From positions 62,001 to 126,000 of the forward strand of contig NZ_NFMA01000004.1 in NCBI RefSeq assembly GCF_002161175.1: a stretch of DNA of 64,000 bases, written 5' to 3'. The position numbers and the translations under genes were made by a program. The notes below the pieces were generated by a model. That model did no database searches, was not told the DNA's origin, and saw only the letters and a program-made list of their open reading frames with translations. Every line of letters starts with the position of its first letter. Within the stretch, counting starts at the first letter, position 1. The DNA is from Flavonifractor sp. An100. GTDB taxonomy: Bacteria; Bacillota; Clostridia; Oscillospirales; Oscillospiraceae. Below are positions 55,964-64,000 of this stretch, piece by piece.

Positions 55964-56620
55964 ATGAACCTTGCGAAATATTTTCCCATATGGAACCAGC
56001 TTACCCCGGAACAGCAGGAAGAACTTAGCCGCTTTGCTGTGCTCCGCACCGTCCCCCAGGGTACCTTGCTCCACAGCGGCTCTGCCGACTGTCTGGGCCT
56101 GCTAGTCATTCAATCCGGACAGCTACGTGCCTTCATTCTCTCCCCCGAAGGGCGGGAAATCACCCTATACCGGCTTTTTGAGCGGGATATCTGCCTGTTC
56201 TCCGCCTCCTGTATGCTCCAAAGCATCCAATTTGACCTCTCCATCCAGGCGGAGAAGGAGACCCAGCTTTGGGTCATCCCCCCTGAGGTATATAAGCGTC
56301 TGATGGAGCAGTCAGCGCCCGCAGCCAACTACACCAACCAAATTATGGCCAGCCGCTTTTCCGAGGTCATGTGGCTGATCGAACAGGTGATGTGGAAGAG
56401 CTTTGATCAGCGTTTGGCTGCCTTTCTGTTGGAGGAAAGCCTGCTGGAGCACACCAACCTGCTCCAGCTGACCCATGAGAAAATTGCCAATCACCTGGGT
56501 ACCGCCCGGGAGGTGGTCACCCGCATGCTGCGCTACTTTCAGCAGGAGGGCATGGTTCGCCTCTCCCGTGGCACCGTAGAACTGCTGGACCACAGCAAAC
56601 TGGAAGCCCTTCAGAAGTGA
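55964..56620 (+). CDS. Crp/Fnr family transcriptional regulator
   Basis: The cyclic-nucleotide-type sensor domain (about residues 5-120) contains GREITLYRLFERDICLFSASCML; Cys43, Cys77 and Cys83 lie in it, but they do not form the four-Cys pattern of classical Fnr. The C-terminal winged helix has LTHEKIANHLGTAREVVTRMLRYF (about 169-192). I start at ATG 55964 (218 residues), with AAGGAGG upstream. It is divergent from ccdA-tlpA and likely controls it through 55811-55827. The effector is unknown; a thiol-redox signal through Cys77/Cys83 is possible. Confidence 0.92.
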   Translation: MNLAKYFPIWNQLTPEQQEELSRFAVLRTVPQGTLLHSGSADCLGLLVIQSGQLRAFILSPEGREITLYRLFERDICLFSASCMLQSIQFDLSIQAEKETQLWVIPPEVYKRLMEQSAPAANYTNQIMASRFSEVMWLIEQVMWKSFDQRLAAFLLEESLLEHTNLLQLTHEKIANHLGTAREVVTRMLRYFQQEGMVRLSRGTVELLDHSKLEALQK

Positions 56621-56623
56621 TTT

Positions 56624-56655
56624 GCATCCGCCAAAAAACGGCGGATGCTTTTTTA
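56624..56655 (+). terminator. Intrinsic terminator of the Crp/Fnr gene
   Basis: A 9-bp stem (56624-56632 with 56640-56648) with an A-rich loop is followed by TTTTTT. It lies just past the stop. Confidence 0.92.
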
Positions 56656-56730
56656 TTTTCCAACCCGCCGTGGATGATTTTTGGACTATTTTTTGTTATA
56701 CTTCAGCCAGAAGAAAGGAGGGAGCAGAGG

Positions 56731-57399
56731 ATGGCAGGACGCATTCTGTTGGCAGAGGATGACCGAGCCCTCTCCGCTCTGATTCAGGACTTCTTTGCCG
56801 CAGCCGGCATGGAGATCGTCCCCGCCTACGACGGGGCGTCTGCCCTGGCTCTGGCGTTGGAGGAGAGCTTTGACCTGTTGATTCTGGATGTGATGATGCC
56901 CCAGTTCAGCGGCCTGGAGGTGTGCCGGGCGGTGCGGGAGCACAGTGCGGTCCCCATTTTGTTCATCACTGCCCTGGGCCAGGAGGGGGATGCCCTGGCG
57001 GGCTACCGGGCGGGTGCGGACGACTATATTGTAAAGCCTTTTTCCTTTCCAGTTTTAGTTGCCAAGGCCCAGGCCATTTTTCGCCGCAGCCGGGGCCAGA
57101 GCTTGGGCATCCATCAGCTCAGCTACGGCAGCATTTTGATGGACACCGCTTTGGGACAGGTTTGGGTGGACGACCTCCCCGTCCACCTTCGCCCCAAGGA
57201 GTACCAAATTTTGGAGCTGCTGCTCCGAGAACAGGGACACACGGTAAGCCGGGATCTGCTGATCCAGCGGATATGGGGCGTGGATTTCCAGGGAGATGAA
57301 CGGATGGTGGACCGCCACGTGGCCGCCTTGCGGCAAAAGCTGGGCTCCTCCGCCCAGCACATCCGCGGGGTGTACGGGGTGGGCTACCGGCTGGGCTGA
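56731..57399 (+). CDS. OmpR/PhoB family response regulator
   Basis: The receiver domain (residues 3-115) has Asp10/Asp11, the phosphorylation site Asp53 in LLILDVMMPQFSG, Thr80 and Lys102. The C-terminal winged helix (about 125-222) has LRPKEYQILELLL and VDRHVAALRQKLG, with GYGVGYRL-type wing residues at the end. I start at ATG 56731 (222 residues), with AGGAGGG 9 nt upstream; the longer frame from 56617 crosses the terminator. It is followed after 14 bp by its sensor kinase. Confidence 0.94.
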   Translation: MAGRILLAEDDRALSALIQDFFAAAGMEIVPAYDGASALALALEESFDLLILDVMMPQFSGLEVCRAVREHSAVPILFITALGQEGDALAGYRAGADDYIVKPFSFPVLVAKAQAIFRRSRGQSLGIHQLSYGSILMDTALGQVWVDDLPVHLRPKEYQILELLLREQGHTVSRDLLIQRIWGVDFQGDERMVDRHVAALRQKLGSSAQHIRGVYGVGYRLG

Positions 57400-57413
57400 A
57401 AGGAGGAAGACCG

Positions 57414-59186
57414 ATGAGGACAAAACGAAAAAAGAAGCGGGCCCGCTCCCTGTCCGGCAAGCTGGCCCTGACCACCATGGCTATGCTTCTGGCCATGTGG
57501 CTGGCCGTGGGCACCGTACTGGTGGTATCCACCGCCCGTGAAATCATCGACGGCGGTTATGAAAAGGCCACCTCCCTGGTCAATGACTACCGCTACGACT
57601 CTTATCTCCGTGCCTATACCCCCGCTCAAGAGGATGACTGGTGGATTCAGCACGCCCTGGAGGGCTACAACCGGTTTCTCACCCCCGTCATGAACAGCGG
57701 CCTTCCTACCCGATACCTACAATATAACTTCACCTGGGTGGATGATGAGGAGGAGAACCACGTGCTTTTGCCCGTCCACACCCTCATTGGTATCCGGCTG
57801 CAATCGAAGGAAGAGGCGCCCATGGGGATGTTCCTTCTGCTGGATGAGCTGTCGGCGGCCGATCTGGCTCAGATTTCCCGGCAAATCCGCGTCCACTGCC
57901 CTCCTCTGTCCGCCACCGGTACCCGCAACGGTCTGCTCTTTAAAGTTGACACCATCACCATAGGCGACCGCACCTACTCCACCGGGCGGACCGGGGGGAC
58001 AGATACCGTCAGTGTGGGCGAAAAGACCAGTCTGGGATCTCCTGAGCCCTATACCATCTCTCCCCGTGCTGCCCGGAGTGAGCAGGACTGGGAACTGCTG
58101 CTGGGCGCACAGGATTGGTTATTTTCCGACTACGATGACCAGCGTGCCCCCTGGCAGGACTACATCTCCCGCTATTTCTCCTATGCCTCCGTGATTTATA
58201 TGGATGGCCCGGATGAGCCTGAAGTCTGGGTGGGCGTGGTGCTGGCCGCAACCCCTCTGCGCACCGCCCTCCAAGAACATATGGGGACCCTGCTGATCCT
58301 GCTGGCTCTGGTGCCGGTTCTGGGCTTCCTTTTCTCCGCCATCATTCACAACATGGTAGTCCTCCCCATCCGTCAGACCCAAAAGGACTTCCAAAAGGTG
58401 GCCGCTCTGGATTTCGGTGGACTGGAAGGGGATACAAACCGGCTGGATGAGCTGGGGGACTTAAACCGCAGCCTGCGCCAGATGGCTGACACTCTCCAGA
58501 ACCGCTGGGACGACGAGCGGGCTCTGGAACGCAGACGGCAGGATTTTGTGTCCGCCGCTTCCCACGAACTCAAAACTCCTCTGGCCCTGATGCGGGGATA
58601 CACCGAAGGGCTGGAGCAGGGCATTGGGGATCGGGAGGAATATCTAGCCGGGATGGAGCGGGAAATCCAGCGTATGAACACACTGGTCATGGAAATGCTG
58701 GATCAGACGAAGCTGGAGCGGATCGACGATTTATCCAGCCTGGACGCCATTGATCTCTCCCAACTGGTCAACCGGCAGTTGGAGCAGCTGGCCCCTCTGT
58801 TCGCTGCCCTGCATGTGACAGTCCAGATCAAACAGGGACTTTTGATTCCCGGAGACCGACCACTGCTGGAGCAGGCGGTGGGTAACCTCCTAACCAATGC
58901 CGCTAAATTCTGCCGCCCTGGCGGATGCGTCTGTGTCACGTTAAAAGCCGGAGAACATGGACCGGTCCTTACCATCGACAACGACGCTGACCCGATCCCA
59001 GCCCATCAGCTCCCTCGCCTGTTTGAACCCTTTTTCCGGGGCGACCAGGCCAGAGATCGCTCGGGCAGTGGGCTGGGGTTGTCCATCGCCAGACGAATTT
59101 TTCAGCTGCACCACTTAGACTGCCAGATTCAAAATACTGATACCGGAATACGGGTCCGTGTTCTCCCCATTTCCATTCGTGAATAA
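57414..59186 (+). CDS. Sensor histidine kinase
   Basis: The 590 residues have a helix at 17-39, a large extracellular sensor (about 40-288) of no known family, and a second helix at about 291-312. A HAMP-like region (about 313-365) leads into the kinase: FVSAASHELKTPLALMRGY with phospho-acceptor His384, the N box around GNLLTNAAKF (Asn495), and SGSGLGLSIARRI for the G box. The sensor is long and has two Trp-rich, acidic areas (DDWWIQH, DWLFSDYDDQRAPW). The stimulus is unknown. The RR-HK order and spacing show one operon. Confidence 0.94.
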   Translation: MRTKRKKKRARSLSGKLALTTMAMLLAMWLAVGTVLVVSTAREIIDGGYEKATSLVNDYRYDSYLRAYTPAQEDDWWIQHALEGYNRFLTPVMNSGLPTRYLQYNFTWVDDEEENHVLLPVHTLIGIRLQSKEEAPMGMFLLLDELSAADLAQISRQIRVHCPPLSATGTRNGLLFKVDTITIGDRTYSTGRTGGTDTVSVGEKTSLGSPEPYTISPRAARSEQDWELLLGAQDWLFSDYDDQRAPWQDYISRYFSYASVIYMDGPDEPEVWVGVVLAATPLRTALQEHMGTLLILLALVPVLGFLFSAIIHNMVVLPIRQTQKDFQKVAALDFGGLEGDTNRLDELGDLNRSLRQMADTLQNRWDDERALERRRQDFVSAASHELKTPLALMRGYTEGLEQGIGDREEYLAGMEREIQRMNTLVMEMLDQTKLERIDDLSSLDAIDLSQLVNRQLEQLAPLFAALHVTVQIKQGLLIPGDRPLLEQAVGNLLTNAAKFCRPGGCVCVTLKAGEHGPVLTIDNDADPIPAHQLPRLFEPFFRGDQARDRSGSGLGLSIARRIFQLHHLDCQIQNTDTGIRVRVLPISIRE

Positions 59187-59205
59187 CTCTACCCCACCTC
59201 TAAAG

Positions 59206-59249
59206 CTCTGTCGGGAAGCCTATCTATCCCGACAGAGTTTTCTTTTTTG
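59206..59249 (+). terminator. Intrinsic terminator of the two-component operon
   Basis: An 11-bp stem (59206-59216 with 59227-59237) with a 10-nt loop is followed by TTTTCTTTTTT. Confidence 0.9.
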
Positions 59250-59273
59250 TGGAGCCAGTTCGCCGATCTTCGA

Positions 59274-59302
59274 TTGACAAGCTGTGGAAAATAGTGTAAA
59301 TT
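59274..59302 (+). promoter_or_regulatory. Promoter of the GGDEF gene
   Basis: TTGACA (59274-59279) and TAAATT (59297-59302) are 17 nt apart. Confidence 0.6.
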
Positions 59303-59353
59303 TTTTAAACTGAACTGTTTCATCTATTTCCCTGCTAACGAGGATTATACGTT

Positions 59354-60505
59354 ATGGATATGCAACCATCTAACCTTGAAAATATACAAAATGAATACCG
59401 CCGCATTGACGAGATGTGGCTGCGGGTTCAATACCGGCTGATGATCGGTTTGGCCTTTTTTGCATTCAGCTCAGAGCTGGTTTTGAGTTTTTTGTTAAAC
59501 GAAGTAGACTTAATTGCCATTCCTTTTTCCACTTATTTGTGGAAATATCTATTTTTCCCCACTATCTGTAATGCCTTTCTTGTGTTTGCTGCGGCTGCAG
59601 CTGCCTACAGTCACCGTCTTACTTTGACTCAGAAAATGTATGCTGTCTCCCTGGCGTTAACCATCATGGCGTTTACTCTTTATACCGTTCACTCCATCTT
59701 TCCCTCTCTCTTCCTCATTTTTTTGATCCCCATGGTTTTAACTGTCTTATATGGAAATCTTGTTTTAACGTCTATTGTCAGTTCTCTCTCTGTTTTAGGT
59801 AAAATTCTTTCCGATTTATTCCTATTTTGGGACCCGCGCCGTCCCCACGTATTTTCTAACCAGGAGTCTTCGTTTGATTTTGGCCTATCCCTTTTACTTT
59901 TACTGTTATTTTACGTCTTGTTCTGCTGCTTACTTTCCATGGAGCGCCTAAAAAATGAGGTCAGCCTGAAATTGGAACGAGAGCGGGAACAGCTTTGGCA
60001 AAAATCTATGATTGACCCTTTGACCTGTGTGGGTAACCGCCAGGCTATGCGTGAGGCTTTTTTTAATGTGGAACAAACTCTTGATGTAAAGCCATTCTCC
60101 CTATCTTTAGCCGTAATGGACCTGGACGACTTTAAACGACTTAACGATACCTACGGCCACGTGACCGGAGATCGTTTTCTCCAGGCCTTGGGAAAAACCC
60201 TTCTATCCGTTACCTCTGACTCCATTCGCCCCTTCCGTTTTGGTGGGGATGAATTTTGTCTTATGTTTTACGGCCACTCTAGAGAAGAGATTCAATCCAT
60301 TTGTCAACAGGTACAGCAATCCTTTTTTCAAAAGAAAGTGCATCCACCCTGCCCTCCTCTCTCTATCAGCATCGGTATTGCCCAATATACCTCCACTGAC
60401 ACGCTAAGTCAGCTCTTTGACAAGGCTGATAAGGCCCTTTATCCGGCTAAACGTGATAAAGGTTCCATCTGCTTTTACCACACATTAGGAGAAAGCGGCT
60501 ATTGA
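59354..60505 (+). CDS. Membrane diguanylate cyclase (GGDEF)
   Basis: GGDEF enzymes make the signal c-di-GMP from GTP. The N-terminal part (about residues 25-197) has six hydrophobic helices and no known sensor domain. The GGDEF domain (about 215-380) has DPLTCVGNRQAM, AVMDLDDFKRLNDTYGHVTGD and FRFGGDEF at 295-302, so it should be active. There is no RxxD inhibitory site five residues ahead of GGDEF, and no EAL domain. The gene is visibly more AT-rich than its neighbours, with codons such as TTA and AAA more frequent. The ribosome site GAGG before ATG 59354 is weak. No other c-di-GMP protein is nearby. Confidence 0.93.
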   Translation: MDMQPSNLENIQNEYRRIDEMWLRVQYRLMIGLAFFAFSSELVLSFLLNEVDLIAIPFSTYLWKYLFFPTICNAFLVFAAAAAAYSHRLTLTQKMYAVSLALTIMAFTLYTVHSIFPSLFLIFLIPMVLTVLYGNLVLTSIVSSLSVLGKILSDLFLFWDPRRPHVFSNQESSFDFGLSLLLLLLFYVLFCCLLSMERLKNEVSLKLEREREQLWQKSMIDPLTCVGNRQAMREAFFNVEQTLDVKPFSLSLAVMDLDDFKRLNDTYGHVTGDRFLQALGKTLLSVTSDSIRPFRFGGDEFCLMFYGHSREEIQSICQQVQQSFFQKKVHPPCPPLSISIGIAQYTSTDTLSQLFDKADKALYPAKRDKGSICFYHTLGESGY

Positions 60506-60535
60506 CTCCCCACTCTGTTTCAATTTTAAATTTAC

Positions 60536-60577
60536 CAAAAAATATGGGCCGCGCCAAGTATTTGGCGCGGCCCATAT
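60536..60577. terminator. Bidirectional terminator between the GGDEF gene and guaB
   Basis: A perfect 16-bp stem (60542-60557 with 60562-60577) with a 4-nt loop. TTTTTT follows on the minus strand, so it is the guaB terminator; on the plus side the stem can also stop the GGDEF transcript. Confidence 0.92.
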
Positions 60578-60586
60578 GGATTCCGC

Positions 60587-62101
<1,515 letters not shown>

Positions 62102-62139
62102 CTAGTTCATTCTTTTTCTCAGAAAGGATATTAAGATTT

Positions 62140-62168
62140 ATTTTACCGTTCCGCTACTTTCTTGTCAA
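62140..62168 (-). promoter_or_regulatory. Promoter of guaB
   Basis: On the minus strand TTGACA (62168-62163) and TAAAAT (62145-62140) are 17 nt apart. The -35 overlaps the thioesterase stop. The leader before guaB (62063-62133) holds a small GC-rich hairpin (CCCGGA/TCCGGG) and no recognised riboswitch. Confidence 0.7.
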
Positions 62169-62908
62169 GGAATGACTTGTCCAAATTGGAGCTCCGATTC
62201 GAACCGAGCTTTTCCTTCCTCGTCCACTCCCCGTATGTAAAGGTTTTCCCCTTGCTGGCCAGATTCCAGAACCAACAGCTCGCCGGGCCTGCACTCGGCA
62301 AGGTAACCGATCTGCAGTTCAGACAAAAAGCGCTTCTGTTCCAGCTGCTCCATATCAATAGCGTCGCAGGCAAAATCGGCGTAGCGGGTATTGTTCACAT
62401 GTCCGTTGATGTCACTGTCGCTGTAGCGCATCTTCCGCCGCTCCACCTGCCGAAGCTCCTCCGGGCAATGCAGCTTGTTCAAGACCTTCTTCTTGCACAG
62501 CTCTCCGCCCCCGGTTCCCGCCAGCTCTTCAATGGCAGACAGACGCATCAGCTTTCGGGTCTCTACGTTGGCTAGCACCCATCCGGATACCGACTCCCCT
62601 ACCTGTTGGCCGTTGACCAGAATGTCATAATCCCGGTACATCATGGCCGCCTTGCCACCCCGGTGCCAGGTACGAATGGTAATTTCGTCCTCCCACCGCA
62701 GGGGGCGGTCCAGATGATACCAGGACCGGGCCAGCATCCAAAAGGCACCGTACCGCTCAATCAGCAGCTCCCGGCCAAAGCCCCCCTCCTCCGCCGCCAG
62801 AGTGGCTGCGATTTGAAGGTGGTTGAGCAGGGCTGATGCTTTACAAATTCCCTGTCCATCCGCATCCAGTCCCGTCAAACGGATGGTGTGTTCATAATAC
62901 AGACTCAT
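62165..62908 (-). CDS. Acyl-ACP thioesterase (FatA/FatB type)
   Basis: The enzyme frees fatty acids from acyl carrier protein. The 247 residues form two hotdog halves: the first has NHLQIAATLAAEEGGFGRE and FWMLARSWYHLDRP, and the second has SDSDINGHVNNTRYADFACD, where the Asn and His are the catalytic residues. This type is common in gut Clostridia that release straight-chain acids. It overlaps the next gene (62905-63519) by 4 bp, so the two are translationally coupled. Confidence 0.93.
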   Translation of the reverse strand: MSLYYEHTIRLTGLDADGQGICKASALLNHLQIAATLAAEEGGFGRELLIERYGAFWMLARSWYHLDRPLRWEDEITIRTWHRGGKAAMMYRDYDILVNGQQVGESVSGWVLANVETRKLMRLSAIEELAGTGGGELCKKKVLNKLHCPEELRQVERRKMRYSDSDINGHVNNTRYADFACDAIDMEQLEQKRFLSELQIGYLAECRPGELLVLESGQQGENLYIRGVDEEGKARFESELQFGQVIP

Positions 62909-63519
62909 GTGCGCTGCTTCCCCCGGATCAAAATGGTATTCTTGCAGCAGATATCATCAATGTCGTCAGCGGTGGCTGCCGGAATCCGCACCTGGGCGCC
63001 GCAGTCGGCACAGATGATGTCCACCGAGCTGTAATTGACCTGGAAGGTCCAGCTCTTGCTCCCGCAGGCACAGGAAATGCCACCCCGAGCCGCAATATCC
63101 TTGATCTCGGAGAGGACCTCATGCATGACGATCTCATCCAAAAAGGCCCCGTGACTGGCGGACTCCTCCTCCAGCTTGTCCACCGCCTGCTCCAAACGGG
63201 CAGTGGCGGCGTAGACCGGTCCTTCCTCCCCCACGTAGCAGCAGTCCAGCCCAGAGGCGGCACAGGAGAACGCCAGGGCCTTCTCCCGCACAAAGGCGTG
63301 GGCAGAGCAGGAGACGGCATGCTCCCGCCCGCAGAACAGGCAGGGCACTGTCATCTGCACCCGGTTGGGCAAAAATTCCACCGTCAGCTCCGACTTACCA
63401 CAAGGGCACTTGATGCGGGTGGGGGAAGCCGCAAGAGAAAATAGGTCCCGCTCCACAATCACCGACTGACGGCAATGGGGACAAATATAGGAAAGAAATC
63501 GCTTGGCATCCTGTACCAT
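62905..63519 (-). CDS. Cysteine-rich zinc-ribbon protein (CpXC-like, unknown function)
   Basis: The 204-residue protein has five Cys pairs typical of zinc ribbons: CPHC near residue 13, KCPCG near 38, CLFC near 60, CACG near 149, and CADC near 169. The N-terminal part (about 8-90) recalls the CpXC domain; the middle (about 105-145) is a charged helix; the C-terminal part is another ribbon. No enzyme motif is visible. It precedes the thioesterase gene with a 4-bp overlap, but I see no functional link. Confidence 0.75.
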   Translation of the reverse strand: MVQDAKRFLSYICPHCRQSVIVERDLFSLAASPTRIKCPCGKSELTVEFLPNRVQMTVPCLFCGREHAVSCSAHAFVREKALAFSCAASGLDCCYVGEEGPVYAATARLEQAVDKLEEESASHGAFLDEIVMHEVLSEIKDIAARGGISCACGSKSWTFQVNYSSVDIICADCGAQVRIPAATADDIDDICCKNTILIRGKQRT

Positions 63520-63560
63520 GGAATGGTCTCCTTTGTTATTGCAATGATGGCTGTCGCCAC

Positions 63561-64000
63561 TTATTTCTTACGAAAGGGTTTTCCGCTCCCGCGGCGGGGC
63601 TGTGCGCGGTCGGGCGCCGGATTGGGATGCTTTCCTCCCCCCGGCTCACTGCTGCCGGCCTTGTGCTTTTCAAAGGCGCTGATGATCTTACCCACCAGCT
63701 TATGACGCACCACATCCGCCCCGGAGAGCCGGATGACCTTGATGTCGTCAATGCCCTCTAATATTTCTGCGCAGCGCTCCAACCCGGAGTCCTCCGGCGA
63801 GGGCAGATCGATCTGCGTGATATCGCCGGTGAGCACCATTTTGGAGCCCTCACCCAAACGAGTTAGAATCATCAAATGCTGGGCCACCGACATGTTCTGG
63901 CACTCGTCACACAACAAAAACATAGACTTCAGTGTCCGCCCTCGCATATAGGCCAGCGGTGCAATCTCAATGATCCGCTTTTCCATATAGCTCTGCACCG
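63561..64000 (-). CDS. phoH: PhoH family protein (5' part outside window)
   Basis: Only the C-terminal 146 codons are in the window. They show EIAPLAYMRGRTLKSMF, the Walker B-like LLCDECQN, LTRLGEGSKMVLTGDITQID, and the C-terminal GADVVRHKLVGKIISAFEK, all typical of PhoH ATPases, which are linked to RNA metabolism. The Walker A part lies outside. The C-terminal tail is basic and Pro/Gly-rich. The next gene downstream starts 41 bp after its stop. Confidence 0.95.
   Translation of the reverse strand, partial: VQSYMEKRIIEIAPLAYMRGRTLKSMFLLCDECQNMSVAQHLMILTRLGEGSKMVLTGDITQIDLPSPEDSGLERCAEILEGIDDIKVIRLSGADVVRHKLVGKIISAFEKHKAGSSEPGGGKHPNPAPDRAQPRRGSGKPFRKK

Overview
The window looks like a chromosomal segment of a GC-rich, anaerobic, spore-forming member of the class Clostridia, most likely the Oscillospiraceae (Flavonifractor/Lawsonibacter-like). 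This is inferred from the mix of genes: PolC-type replicase, sigma-G and SpoIIIE-type translocase (endospores), an Rnf complex and Rex (anaerobic redox energetics), short HisG with HisZ, strong AGGAGG ribosome sites and several GTG/TTG starts. No rRNA, tRNA, CRISPR array, transposase or phage gene is seen. Most genes lie on the minus strand.

Layout. 1-387 is the N-terminus of a membrane protein, possibly of the LTA-synthase family. 454-4960 is a partial histidine operon in the order hisZ-hisG-hisD-hisB-hisH. 5028-15837 is the conserved pyrH-frr-uppS-cdsA-dxr-rseP-ispG-polC cluster (UMP kinase, ribosome recycling, isoprenoid and phospholipid precursors, replicase). 15970-25066 runs on the plus strand: FMN riboswitch and ribU, a lipoprotein alkaline phosphatase, a YibE/F membrane protein, dinB with Pit and ZIP transporters, and cstA behind a leader that can form a terminator. 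25118-31333 (minus) holds sigG, a DUF523/TudS protein, ireB, ftsK/spoIIIE, uppP and tepA. 31495-32073 is a membrane-anchored XRE regulator. 32130-42950 (minus) is a long housekeeping run: ddl, murF, an ABC-F ATPase, a YdcF protein, prfA, a small unknown, a HAD phosphatase, a GNAT enzyme, a Sua5-type TsaC, coaE and an M18 aminopeptidase. 43134-44987 is tsaE-tsaB-upp, divergent from a RodA/FtsW gene.

46355-51551 is a complete rnfCDGEAB operon with a leader of about 235 nt. 51648-56620 is a redox-themed block: a Cys/Gly-rich 49-residue protein, an SLH protein translationally coupled to rex, a regulator that fuses an XRE helix-turn-helix to a complete desulfoferrodoxin (two-iron superoxide reductase) module, a TlpA thioredoxin with CcdA, and a divergent Crp/Fnr regulator. 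56731-59186 is a two-component system, 59354-60505 an AT-richer GGDEF gene, then guaB, an acyl-ACP thioesterase, a Cys-rich unknown, and the 3' part of phoH.

The most interesting items are the XRE-desulfoferrodoxin fusion with operator-like palindromes around it; the sigG control region, where a sigma-F-like promoter sits inside a long hairpin that would hide the ribosome site only in read-through mRNA; the cstA leader with mutually exclusive hairpins; the unassigned rnf leader; and a palindrome covering the -10 box of the ccdA-tlpA promoter. All coordinates, motifs and pairings were read by eye. Family assignments are from memory and no database was searched.
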